Assembly: GCF_004011505.1 (NCBI RefSeq)
Contig: NZ_SAUN01000001.1
Location: 2,542,001 to 2,606,000, forward strand
Length of the DNA stretch: 64,000 bases
Reading direction: 5' to 3'
Source of the DNA: Nonomuraea polychroma
GTDB lineage: Bacteria > Actinomycetota > Actinomycetes > Streptosporangiales > Streptosporangiaceae
The translations under genes and the position numbers were made by a program. The notes under the pieces were generated by a model that did no database searches, was not told the origin of the DNA, and was given only the letters and a program-made list of their open reading frames with translations. Position 1 is the first letter of the stretch. The number at the start of each line of letters is the position of its first letter. This document shows positions 35,880-43,810 of this stretch, in pieces.

Positions 35880-37177
35880 TGCGACAGGGCCTTCGTCGCC
35901 GCTTCGATGACCTTCTTGGCGGCCTCGGCCGGGGTCAGCCGCCCGTGCTCGACCTCGGGAGCGACCGCGGTGAGTTCGTCCTGGATGCCGCTGGCACCCT
36001 TGGGGTAGGGCGGAACGGCGACCAGGGTCTGCTTCTGCAGGCCGATCAGATAGTCGGTAGCCACCTGGTCGTCCTTCTCCAGCGTCGGCTTGATCGCGTC
36101 GGCGACGACGGTGCTGGCGGGAACGCCACGGGTGGTGCCCATGGCCTTGTTGGCCTCCACGTCGTTGATGAGGAAGTTGAGCAGCTGCAGCGCCTCCTTC
36201 GGGTGCTTGGAGGAGGCTGCGATCGACCACAGCGCCGGGGTGCCGATGTTCGTGCCCCGCCGCTTGGCGGTGGCCTCGCCGGGGATGCCCAGCAGCACCA
36301 GGTTGCCGCCGGAGACCTTGTTGTAGCCGAGGAAACCGTTGCTCGGGATGATCTGCGATGCGATGGAGCCCTTGGCGATGTAGGACTGGTCGGGCGATGA
36401 ACCGATCGTTTCGACGAACCCCGCGGGCGGGAAGCCTCCCTCCTTCCGCATGTCCTCGAACATCTGGAACCACTTGGTCAGCGTGGCCTCGCTGACGCCG
36501 AACTTGCCGTCGGCGGTGAAGAGGTCCTCGCCCTGCTGGGAGACGTAGACGACCAGGTTGGCCAGAGTCGCCGGGTCCACCAGGGTGCCGTAGACCTTCT
36601 TGCCGCTCTTGTCGGTGACTTCCTTGGCGAACGTGGCCAGATCCTGCCAGGTCCAGGTGGCGCCGTCGGGGATGGTCACGCCGTACTGGTCGGTGATCGT
36701 CTTGTTGACGATGTAGCCGATCGCGTTGAGGCCGGAGGGGATGCCGTAGACGGCGTCGCCGACCTTGCTGAGGTTCACCGCGGCCTGGCTGAGGTTGGTG
36801 GTTTCCACAATGCCGGGGTGGTCATTGAGGTTGAGGAGCGACTTGCGGTCGGCGTACTCCCGCAGGCTGTCCATACGCATCATCATCAGGTCCGGCGGAT
36901 TGCCGGCGGCGAAGCGGGTGGCCAGCTTGTCCTTGTAGGGGCCGCTGTCCTGGTACTCGGTCTTGACAGTGATGCCGGGGTTGGCCTTCATGAACAGGTC
37001 GAGCGCGGCCTGGGTCTTCTGGGCGCGGAAAGCGTCGCCCCACCAGACCATGTTGAGCTCGATCTTGCCGGAGGCGGCCTCGCTGCCGCCTCCGCCGAAA
37101 CCACGTCCACAGGCGGCCACGGCCAGACCGAGTCCGGTCAGTCCGGCGGTGCGCAGCATGTCTCGTCTGGAAATCAT
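35876..37177 (-). CDS. Tat-exported sugar-binding lipoprotein (ABC importer)
   Basis: 433 aa. MISRRDMLRTAGLTGLGLAV is a twin-arginine signal, and lipobox AVAACG follows, so this is a Tat lipoprotein. Cluster-B binding-protein fold with NMVWWGDAFRAQKTQAALDL, PPDLMMMRMDSL and YGIPSGLNAIGYIVNKT. First gene of the leftward operon; its promoter is divergent from that of the pectate lyase, so the imported solute may derive from pectin. Confidence 0.92.
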   Translation of the reverse strand: MISRRDMLRTAGLTGLGLAVAACGRGFGGGGSEAASGKIELNMVWWGDAFRAQKTQAALDLFMKANPGITVKTEYQDSGPYKDKLATRFAAGNPPDLMMMRMDSLREYADRKSLLNLNDHPGIVETTNLSQAAVNLSKVGDAVYGIPSGLNAIGYIVNKTITDQYGVTIPDGATWTWQDLATFAKEVTDKSGKKVYGTLVDPATLANLVVYVSQQGEDLFTADGKFGVSEATLTKWFQMFEDMRKEGGFPPAGFVETIGSSPDQSYIAKGSIASQIIPSNGFLGYNKVSGGNLVLLGIPGEATAKRRGTNIGTPALWSIAASSKHPKEALQLLNFLINDVEANKAMGTTRGVPASTVVADAIKPTLEKDDQVATDYLIGLQKQTLVAVPPYPKGASGIQDELTAVAPEVEHGRLTPAEAAKKVIEAATKALSQ

Positions 37178-37211
37178 GAATCGTTTGCCCTTCGCACGGG
37201 GGGTTGCCAGG

Positions 37212-37241
37212 AGGCTACGGCCGGGTTTCCGATTGCGTCAA
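37212..37241 (-). promoter_or_regulatory. Candidate promoter of the leftward importer operon
   Basis: On the minus strand TTGACG (37241-37236) and TAGCCT (37217-37212) are 18 bases apart, placing the start point about 30 bases before the binding-protein ATG. Confidence 0.5.
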
Positions 37242-37269
37242 TCCGTGAAAGAAATATTAAGGAAAGCCA

Positions 37270-37299
37270 TTGACGGTAATTCCGGGGCCTTCCTACAGT
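37270..37299 (+). promoter_or_regulatory. Candidate promoter of pectate lyase
   Basis: TTGACG (37270-37275) and TACAGT (37294-37299) with an 18-base spacer. Its -35 faces the -35 of the leftward importer promoter 28 bases away, so one bound regulator could control both. Confidence 0.5.
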
Positions 37300-37384
37300 G
37301 AGGGCACCTCGCCCCAGACTCCTCGGCCGTGGCGACTGCGGAGACCGCCACGGCCGGGTCTCCCTCAGGAAAGCGAACCCCCCT

Positions 37385-38611
37385 GTGACCACTGCGCGTC
37401 ATGCCGCCCTGGCGGCTGCCCTCCTGACCTTGCTCGCCGCCACCGCGACCCCGGCCTCAGCTGCAGGCCACGGGGGCGGCGGCTACCACATCGTCAACGC
37501 CGAGACCGGCCAGTGCCTGGACATCAAGCTCCGGGAACAGCCCTGCCGCGGCCGCACCGCCGAGCTGCGCCTGGAGGCCGCGGCGGGCGGTCAGGTCCAC
37601 TTGGTCAACGGCGCCAACCGCAGCTCCGCCGAGGTCACCCTGACCTACGCGGGCGACGGCAAGTACCAGATCGCCGACCGGCTCTGGACCTTCCGCCCGG
37701 TGGGCGGGCCCCGCCACTGGTCCGACCAGGCGGATGGCTTCGCCGCGGGTACCACGGGAGGCGGGGGCGGCCAGATCGTCACCGTGACCACCCAGGAAGA
37801 GCTGAACACCTACGTCACGGCCGCCGAGCCGTACGTCATCAAGGTCGCCGGCCCGATCGAGATCAGTCCGAAGGGGACCGAGCTCAAGGTGGCCTCCAAC
37901 AAGACCATCATCGGGGTCGGTACGGCAGGCGAGATCGTCGGCGGCGGCTTCTTCCTCGGCGCCACCACGAGCAACGTGATCATCCGGAACCTGACGATCC
38001 GCGACACCCTCATGCCCGAGGACGACCCGGATGACAAGGACTTCGACTACGACGCCATCCAGATCGATTCCGCGACGAAGGTCTGGATCGACCACAACCG
38101 GCTCGCCCGGATGAACGACGGGCTGCTCGACGCCCGCAAGGACGCCACCGACATCACGGTGTCGTGGAACCAGTTCCTGGACAACAACAAGACCCTCGGC
38201 ATCGGCTGGACGGCCAACCTCATCACGCGGATGACTCTCCACCACAACTGGTTCGCCCGCACCAACCAGCGCAACCCCAGCGGCGGCAACCTGCTCAACA
38301 TGCACATGTACAGCAACTACCTGCAGGACATCAGGTCGTACGGCAACTGGGCGCGTGGCGAGACCAAGGGCGTGATCGAGCACAGCCTCTTCCACAACGT
38401 GGCGGACCCCTACTTCGTCGATCCCGCCGGCGAGCTGGTCCAGCGGGGCAACGTCGTCACCGGCACGAGCTCCTGGCGCGACGGTCTCATCAAGGAGCAG
38501 GGGGCCGCCTTCGACCCGACGAGCTTCTATTCCTACACCCTCGACCCCGCCACCGCCCTTCCCGCGTTGCTGGCCGAGTTCTCGGGTCCGCAGCCCGCTA
38601 TCGGCCTTTGA
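37385..38611 (+). CDS. Secreted pectate lyase, family PL1
   Basis: 408 aa from GTG 37385 (signal VTTARHAALAAALLTLLAAT). Residues about 33-105 form a small ricin-like segment (HIVNAETGQCLDIKL). The PL1 beta-helix follows: DAIQIDSATKVWIDHNR, DGLLDARKDATDITVSWN and HHNWFARTNQRNPSGG, the last carrying the region of the catalytic Arg; the Asp residues of DAIQID and DGLLDARKD are probable calcium ligands. It cleaves de-esterified homogalacturonan by beta-elimination. It pairs functionally with the pectin methylesterase downstream and lies divergent from an importer operon. Confidence 0.92.
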   Translation: MTTARHAALAAALLTLLAATATPASAAGHGGGGYHIVNAETGQCLDIKLREQPCRGRTAELRLEAAAGGQVHLVNGANRSSAEVTLTYAGDGKYQIADRLWTFRPVGGPRHWSDQADGFAAGTTGGGGGQIVTVTTQEELNTYVTAAEPYVIKVAGPIEISPKGTELKVASNKTIIGVGTAGEIVGGGFFLGATTSNVIIRNLTIRDTLMPEDDPDDKDFDYDAIQIDSATKVWIDHNRLARMNDGLLDARKDATDITVSWNQFLDNNKTLGIGWTANLITRMTLHHNWFARTNQRNPSGGNLLNMHMYSNYLQDIRSYGNWARGETKGVIEHSLFHNVADPYFVDPAGELVQRGNVVTGTSSWRDGLIKEQGAAFDPTSFYSYTLDPATALPALLAEFSGPQPAIGL

Positions 38612-38705
38612 CAGGGGGTGAAGCAAGCGGGCCAGAGGCAGGGACATCCGTTCAGTCCTCGGCTCGCACGAACCACGGATCGCGCTGCGGAGTTCACGGG
38701 GGCCG

Positions 38706-38801
38706 ATGTTCGCAGTGTCGTTCGTCTTCATTGCCGGACAGAAGCACCTCGTCGAGGGCATTGCCACGACCGGTCTCAAACAGATGACGAGGACATCATG
38801 A
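38706..38801 (+). pseudogene. 3' tail of a lost MalG-type permease gene, before pectin methylesterase
   Basis: In frame from 38706 the DNA reads MFAVSFVFIAGQKHLVEGIA then TTGLKQ, stopping at a TGA (38799-38801) that overlaps the methylesterase ATG. It is clearly homologous to the end of the permease at 34091-34954 (MFAMSFVSLAPVIGFFIAGQ...TTGLK) but lacks eight residues (SLAPVIGF) and everything upstream. It marks a deleted importer operon once joined to the methylesterase gene. Confidence 0.82.
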
Positions 38802-39796
38802 GAACACAGAACCTCAGCAAGGCACGTCGCTGGATCGTCCTTACCGCCACTGCGTCAGTGCTGCAGGCTGGCGTGGTGGTCGCAGCGACGTCACCGGCCA
38901 CTGCCACGCAATGGCCGACGGTCGCCGCCGACGGCAGCGGGACGTACACCACCGTCCAGGCCGCCATCGACGCCGTGCCGAGCGGCAACACCAGCCCGGT
39001 CACCATCACCGTCGCGCCCGGCACCTACCGGGAGATCGTCACGGTGCCGTCGAACAAGCCATACATCACGCTGCGCGGGCTTGGCCGCTCGCCCGACAGC
39101 ACCGTCATCGTGAACAACCGCCACGCCGGAGAGTACGGCACAACGGGCAGCTCGACCATGTTCGTCTACGGCCACGACTTCACCGCCCGCAACCTGACCA
39201 TCGCCAACGACTTCGACGAGAGCACTGCCACCAGCGGCGGGCAGGCGGTGGCGCTGTACACCCGGGCGGACCGCGCCGTCTTTCGCGACATCCGCGTGCT
39301 CGGCGACCAGGACACCCTCTATGCCCGTGCCGGCCGTGCCTACTTCAGGAACTGCTACGTGGAGGGCACCGTCGACTTCATCTTCGGCGCGGCCAGCGCC
39401 GTCTTCGACCGCTGCGACATCTACCAGAGGCGGCTCACCGGCGGTCCGATCACCGCGGCGAGTACTCCGGCGGAGAGCACCTACGGCTTCCTGTTCTACC
39501 GGTCGACCATCACCGGCGCCGCCGACAACGTCACCCAACTGGGTCGGCCGTGGTACCCGGATGCCCAGGTGCTGTACCGGGAATCGTGGCTGTCATCCAC
39601 CATCGCCACCGCACAACCGTGGATCAACATGTCCGCGAACTCCTGGACCGCCGCCCGGTTCTTCGAATACCGCAACGCCGGACCCGGGGCTGCCGTCCAT
39701 GGCAACCGTCCTCAGCTGGCCGACGCCGACGCGGAGAACTACACCCCCCAGAAGTACCTCGCCGGCTCGGACGGCTGGAACCCGTTTGACCTCTGA
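38798..39796 (+). CDS. Secreted pectin methylesterase, family CE8
   Basis: 332 aa from ATG 38798, GAGG six bases upstream; signal peptide to about residue 40 (ATSPATATQWP). CE8 beta-helix with the family motifs GTYREIVTVPS, QAVALYTRADRAVFRDI, the two catalytic Asp regions GDQDTLYARAGRAYF and VEGTVDFIFGAASAVF, and the Arg in LGRPWYPDAQVLY. It removes methyl groups from pectin, creating substrate for the pectate lyase upstream. A permease-gene remnant runs into its start codon. Confidence 0.93.
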   Translation: MRTQNLSKARRWIVLTATASVLQAGVVVAATSPATATQWPTVAADGSGTYTTVQAAIDAVPSGNTSPVTITVAPGTYREIVTVPSNKPYITLRGLGRSPDSTVIVNNRHAGEYGTTGSSTMFVYGHDFTARNLTIANDFDESTATSGGQAVALYTRADRAVFRDIRVLGDQDTLYARAGRAYFRNCYVEGTVDFIFGAASAVFDRCDIYQRRLTGGPITAASTPAESTYGFLFYRSTITGAADNVTQLGRPWYPDAQVLYRESWLSSTIATAQPWINMSANSWTAARFFEYRNAGPGAAVHGNRPQLADADAENYTPQKYLAGSDGWNPFDL

Positions 39797-39916
39797 TCCG
39801 CACGACGAAGGATCTCCGGCCATGCCCGAGTACCGCAATCCTGGGTTGGGTGGGCCGCGCGGCGAGGGCATATGCACACACTCTGAGTGACAAAGCCTGG
39901 CCGTTGTACCAGAGTG

Positions 39917-39957
39917 CACGCGCCCCCGGTTCGACCCCTCAGGACCGGGGGCGCGTG
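39917..39957. terminator. Bidirectional intrinsic terminator
   Basis: Perfect 14-bp stem (CACGCGCCCCCGGT / ACCGGGGGCGCGTG) with a 13-base loop and a TGTTT run on the right. It separates the rightward methylesterase from the leftward small secreted protein. Confidence 0.88.
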
Positions 39958-39969
39958 TGTTTCACGGGG

Positions 39970-40188
39970 TCACGCGTAGAGGAAGTAGTAGCGGTACCGG
40001 CCCTCCCACTTGCATGAATAGCTGTCCCACCAGCCCTGGGTGACGCCGTGGCTTCCGATCCGCTGGCACTCCGAGTAGTCCCTGAAGACGCCGACCAGCC
40101 TCTCGGCGTGCGCCGGGGTGGCGCCGATCGTCAACGACACTCCGAGGACCATAACGGCCGAGACGAGAACAGCGCGTACCTTTCGCAT
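39970..40188 (-). CDS. Small secreted protein of unknown function
   Basis: 72 aa. ATG 40188 sits eight bases after a strong GGAGG. Signal peptide MRKVRAVLVSAVMVLGVSLT with cleavage after AHA; the mature part of about 43 residues has two Cys (ECQRIG, YSCKWEG), possibly one disulfide, and ends in an aromatic run (GRYRYYFLYA). I do not recognise a family. Small two-Cys proteins of this size are common in actinomycete secretomes. Confidence 0.75.
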   Translation of the reverse strand: MRKVRAVLVSAVMVLGVSLTIGATPAHAERLVGVFRDYSECQRIGSHGVTQGWWDSYSCKWEGRYRYYFLYA

Positions 40189-40735
40189 TCGTCCTCCTGC
40201 GACTGGCGAGATCATGACGGTGGACATTATCACTCACTACGCGCCAGGGGGATTGTCGTGTCCGAATCGGACGCGGAGGCGTTGAAACTTTCATCGGCGT
40301 TGTCGATGGAGCGGCGCATGTTTCATGGGTGTTTACCGCCGGTAACGCCGGTGTTACTTCCCGGGTCGCCTGTTTTCGGGAGTTCCAGCCGCTGTCCATT
40401 CCAGAGCGGGCGGCCTTAAAGGCCTCGTGGGTACGTATCCGACTGCCTGTGCACGCCACGGATGATCTGAGACTGTCGTCGCGCTTTGCGCCCATAAAGT
40501 ACGATTTATGCTGCTTTTCCTGTTCGATTGGCACGATACGAAGAAAACTTTGACCATCGTCACTTACGTGTCATATCGTCTCCCCGCCCATATCGATGTG
40601 AGCCGCGACACTCGAACAGGACGTTGTTCTCGCAGGCGCTACGGTCGGCGCGCTGATCGCGGCTGCCTCGGCACCGGAGGAGACACGGACGGCCACCGGG
40701 GAAGCGGCGATCATCCGACCAACCGGAGTCGCACC
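40189..40735. other. Intergenic region, no gene recognised
   Basis: 547 bases between the small secreted protein and the CBM2 hydrolase. Open frames here lack ribosome binding sites and protein-like composition. A promoter-like pair (TTGACC 40550, TATCGT 40574) is the only element I can support. Confidence 0.6.
40550..40579 (+). promoter_or_regulatory. Candidate promoter of the CBM2 alpha/beta hydrolase
   Basis: TTGACC (40550-40555) and TATCGT (40574-40579) with an 18-base spacer inside an AT-richer patch. It would give a leader of about 150 bases. Confidence 0.45.
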
Positions 40736-42058
40736 ATGCAAGCTCGAATCCGCACGGCCATGATCGTCGGCATGGCGATGACCATGCTGGCCGCCGTCGG
40801 TGTGTCAGCAGCCTTCTCGCCGCCGGCTCACGCCACGCAGGTGATCACTGACATCGCTTACGCGCCCCCACAACCGGCCGGCAGCAGGGGGCATCTGCTG
40901 GACCTTTACCTGCCGTCCACCGGCATCACGCCCCGGCCGCTGCTGATCTGGCACACCGGCTCGGCGTGGACGAGCGATGACGGCAAGGCCGGCACGGACG
41001 CGATCGCGGACATCTTCAACCCTCTGGGCTTCGCCGTGGCCGGCGTCAGCGTCCGGTCCAGCGCTCAAGCGATCTTCCCGGCCCAGGTGCACGACATCAA
41101 GGCGGCCATCCGCTGGCTGCGCGCGAACGCCGCCACATACCAGCTCGACCCCAATCGCTTCGCGATCATGGGCGACTCCTCGGGCGGCTGGCTGACGGAG
41201 ATGGCCACTCTGTCCGGCGGCGTGACGGCGCTGGAGGGCGCCGTCGGCACGACCGGCGTCTCCAGTGCCGTGCAGGTGGGACTCGCCTTCTACAGCCCGA
41301 CCGACTTCCTGCAGATGAACGCGCAGAACCTGCCGACCGGCGGGCTGGACCACGACTCTCCCGCCTCCCCGGAATCCCTCCTGGTCGGCTGCCCGATCCA
41401 GACCTGCCCGGCCACGGTGGCCCAGGCCAATCCGATGACCTACGTCGACAGCAACGACCCGCCGCTGATGTTCCTGCACGGCCAGGCCGACTTCCTGGTG
41501 CCGCACGGGCAGAGCGTCCTGCTCTACAACAGGATCAAGGCTCAGTGCGGTGACGCCACGTTCGTCTCGGTGCCCGGCGCGGATCACATGATGTCCCAGG
41601 TCATGGACCCCGCCCAGTACGGAATGCAGACCGTCCGCACCACCACCGACTGCGGCGAGACCGTCAGTACCGGCACGCTCAACCCCACCTGGGCCAACTT
41701 CGCGACCTTCCTGCGCGGCGGGCTCAAGATGGGCACCTCCTGCGAGGTCGCCTACTCCACCGGTGCCTGGAACGGCGCTTTCAACGGCAGCGTGACCATC
41801 AAGAACACCGGCACGACCCCCATCAGCGGCTGGACCGTGACGTGGACCTGGCCGGGCAACCAGCAGATCACGAACGCCTGGAACGCCACGGTGACCCAGA
41901 CCGGCGCCCAGGTGACCGCGCGCGACGCCGGCCACAACTCCTACATCGGCCCCGGCTCCAGCCAGAGCTTCGGCTTCTCGGCGACCGCCACCGGGACGAA
42001 CGACATTCCGGCCCAGTTCAAACTCAACAACATCGTCTGCACGAGAGTGCCCGCCTGA
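40736..42058 (+). CDS. Secreted alpha/beta hydrolase (esterase) with C-terminal CBM2
   Basis: 440 aa, ATG 40736 with GGAG eight bases upstream; signal peptide to about residue 33 (SPPAHATQ). BD-FAE/esterase-lipase type hydrolase: nucleophile Ser148 (GDSSGGW), acid Asp in GQADFLVPHGQ, His in PGADHMM. CBM2 spans about 335-440 (TSCEVAYSTGAWNGAFNGSV, conserved Trp in ISGWTVTWTWPGNQ). The combination suggests a carbohydrate esterase acting on cell-wall-bound xylan or acetylated glycan. Confidence 0.87.
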   Translation: MQARIRTAMIVGMAMTMLAAVGVSAAFSPPAHATQVITDIAYAPPQPAGSRGHLLDLYLPSTGITPRPLLIWHTGSAWTSDDGKAGTDAIADIFNPLGFAVAGVSVRSSAQAIFPAQVHDIKAAIRWLRANAATYQLDPNRFAIMGDSSGGWLTEMATLSGGVTALEGAVGTTGVSSAVQVGLAFYSPTDFLQMNAQNLPTGGLDHDSPASPESLLVGCPIQTCPATVAQANPMTYVDSNDPPLMFLHGQADFLVPHGQSVLLYNRIKAQCGDATFVSVPGADHMMSQVMDPAQYGMQTVRTTTDCGETVSTGTLNPTWANFATFLRGGLKMGTSCEVAYSTGAWNGAFNGSVTIKNTGTTPISGWTVTWTWPGNQQITNAWNATVTQTGAQVTARDAGHNSYIGPGSSQSFGFSATATGTNDIPAQFKLNNIVCTRVPA

Positions 42059-42068
42059 GACGACGCGC

Positions 42069-42100
42069 GCCGGGCCTGAGCCGAATGGCAACGGCCCGGC
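42069..42100 (+). terminator. Probable terminator after the CBM2 hydrolase
   Basis: GCCGGGCC (42069-42076) and GGCCCGGC (42093-42100) form an 8-bp stem with a 16-base loop, 11 bases after the stop codon. Confidence 0.55.
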
Positions 42101-42312
42101 ACCGTTCTCCCGTCGTCCGCATTCTGGACCATTACATTCGGAGAAACCGCGGCGTGAAGCGGAAAGACGCATTTCCCAAATTCAACACGTTCCGTCGAAC
42201 CTTGATCACGGAATGTCGCCGACCAGGTTTCGGATGTTGATATTGCTTCCTCCGACGGGCCGCCCCTATCCTTGCCTCTGACGGCTCGCCGGCTTATTTC
42301 ACGTTGTTTTCA

Positions 42313-42341
42313 TTGACCGGCCGGGGGTCGCTTGATATCCC
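42313..42341 (+). promoter_or_regulatory. Candidate promoter of the polyketide operon
   Basis: TTGACC (42313-42318), 17-base spacer, TATCCC (42336-42341), in the 361-base gap before the first KASIII-like gene. The region 42101-42312 shows no gene. Confidence 0.4.
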
Positions 42342-42419
42342 GGGGCCCGAAATAAATCGGATAAGCCGCCTTCCCTGCTGAAGGCCGTCGTCCGGGATCG
42401 TCGACGAGTTAGGGGACGT

Positions 42420-43472
42420 GTGCGTACATCCAACATGTTCGTCAGAAGCCTCGGCGTCTATGTGCCTGACAGCGTGAGCGTCGAGCAGGCGGTTCGTGAG
42501 GGCTGGTACCCGGCTGAGGAGGCCGAGAAGTTCCATCAGATCGGCGCGGCGGTGGCCGGCGACATGCCCGCGCCCGAGATGGCGCGGCTCGCGGTCCTGG
42601 ACGCGTACGACCGCTGGGGTGAGTCCTCCCCGCGCGATCTCGACCTTCTCCTCTACCCGTCGGTCTGGCACCAGGGCCCGAACGGCTGGCAGCCCCAGCA
42701 CTACCTGCAGATGCACCTCCTCGGCGGGAACGTGCCGGCGTTCGAGATCCGGAGCGGCTGCGTAGGGATGATCAGCTCGCTCGAGCTGGCGGCGAGCTAC
42801 CTGCAGGCCGACGCGGACCGGGAGACGGCCATGGTCGTCTCCTCGGACAACCACGGCACCCCGCTGGTGGACCGCTGGCGGATGACCCCCGGGGCGCTGA
42901 TCGGCGACGCCGCGGCCGCGCTCATCCTCGGCAAGGAGTACGGCATGGCCGAGCTCCTGTCGGTGAACGCGACGGTGATCCCGGAGGCCGACGCGGTCAA
43001 CGACGGCGCCTACCCCCTGTTCCCCCCGGACGCCACCATCGGCAGGGGCCTGAGCTTCGGAGACCGGCACGAGGAATTCCGCCAGCGGCTGCTCAAGGCG
43101 CAGGGAACCGGGATCCACCTGACGATCCAGAAAACGATGATGCAGCAGGTCGAACAGACCCTGGACGAGGCCGGGATCGGACTCGCCGACATCACGCGGG
43201 TGGCGTTCCCGCATGGCCGCCGCGAGGACCTGGACGGGCAGATGTCCTGGCTGGGCATCGACGAAGATCAGACGACCTGGGACTACGGGCGGCGCGTCGG
43301 CCACTGCGGCGCGGTGGACCAGTTCATCGCCTTCGAGCATCTGATCGCGACCGGCGGGCTCGTAGCCGGCGATCACCTGCTCATGGTCGGGTTCGGCTCA
43401 GGAACGTCCGTCGCCGCGGCGGCGTTCAGGATCCTCTCTCCCTCTCCCGTCACGAGAGGAGCACGCACATGA
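42420..43472 (+). CDS. KASIII-like acyltransferase, first copy
   Basis: 350 aa, GTG 42420 after AGGGGA. Thiolase fold of the ketoacyl-ACP synthase III type: active-site Cys114 (RSGCVGMISS) and His265 in AFPHGRRED. The usual Asn region is replaced by RVGHCGAVDQ, a Gly-His-x-Gly-Ala-x-Asp pattern I associate with ChlB3/DpsC/CerJ-type proteins, which move acyl groups rather than condense them. Its stop overlaps a 23-codon ORF leading to the ACP gene. Likely role: carry the aryl or acyl group between the PKS and the free ACP, or from ACP to an acceptor. Confidence 0.85.
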   Translation: MRTSNMFVRSLGVYVPDSVSVEQAVREGWYPAEEAEKFHQIGAAVAGDMPAPEMARLAVLDAYDRWGESSPRDLDLLLYPSVWHQGPNGWQPQHYLQMHLLGGNVPAFEIRSGCVGMISSLELAASYLQADADRETAMVVSSDNHGTPLVDRWRMTPGALIGDAAAALILGKEYGMAELLSVNATVIPEADAVNDGAYPLFPPDATIGRGLSFGDRHEEFRQRLLKAQGTGIHLTIQKTMMQQVEQTLDEAGIGLADITRVAFPHGRREDLDGQMSWLGIDEDQTTWDYGRRVGHCGAVDQFIAFEHLIATGGLVAGDHLLMVGFGSGTSVAAAAFRILSPSPVTRGART

Positions 43473-43540
43473 CCGAGCTTGTCGAGGTCATCAATGGACA
43501 CAGCACCTTGGTCATGAGGCCGACGAAGGAGGTCTCATGA
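43469..43540 (+). CDS. 23-codon coupling ORF resembling the start of the ACP
   Basis: Begins at an ATG overlapping the KASIII stop (ATGA), has GAGAGGAG upstream, and ends in a TGA overlapping the ACP start (ATGA). Its first residues MTELVEV mirror the ACP's MTEVVEI, also at DNA level. It looks like a leftover of a tandem ACP duplication, or a translational coupler that carries ribosomes to the ACP gene. No function beyond that can be assigned. Confidence 0.6.
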   Translation: MTELVEVINGHSTLVMRPTKEVS

Positions 43541-43797
43541 CCGAGGTTGTCGAGATCACGCAGAGGCTGGTCGACTTCATCCAGGAGAACCTCGTCCCGG
43601 ACGGCGACGACATCAAGGTCGACGAGACGACCCCGCTCCTCGTGTCGGGTCTCCTGGACTCCCTGCGGACGGCGCGGCTGCTGAACTTCATCCGGAGGGA
43701 CATCGGCGTCCCGATCCCCGCCGCGAAGCTCGACCCCGAGAACTTCAGGGACGTCGTGACCATCGTGACGATGGTCAGAGAACTCGAATCCGTTTAG
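43537..43797 (+). CDS. Free-standing acyl carrier protein
   Basis: 86 aa four-helix carrier protein; Ser42 in GLLDSLRTARLL is the phosphopantetheine site. It is flanked by two KASIII-like genes and followed by the type I PKS, matching the discrete aryl-carrier role (ChlB2-like) in chlorothricin-type pathways. Its start overlaps the 23-codon ORF. Confidence 0.9.
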   Translation: MTEVVEITQRLVDFIQENLVPDGDDIKVDETTPLLVSGLLDSLRTARLLNFIRRDIGVPIPAAKLDPENFRDVVTIVTMVRELESV

Positions 43798-43810
43798 CGG
43801 GGGCAGAGTC

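Noticed and set aside
40234..40735. Possible small genes in the gap before the CBM2 hydrolase
   Set aside because: No ribosome binding sites and no protein-like composition; only a promoter-like pair is supported.
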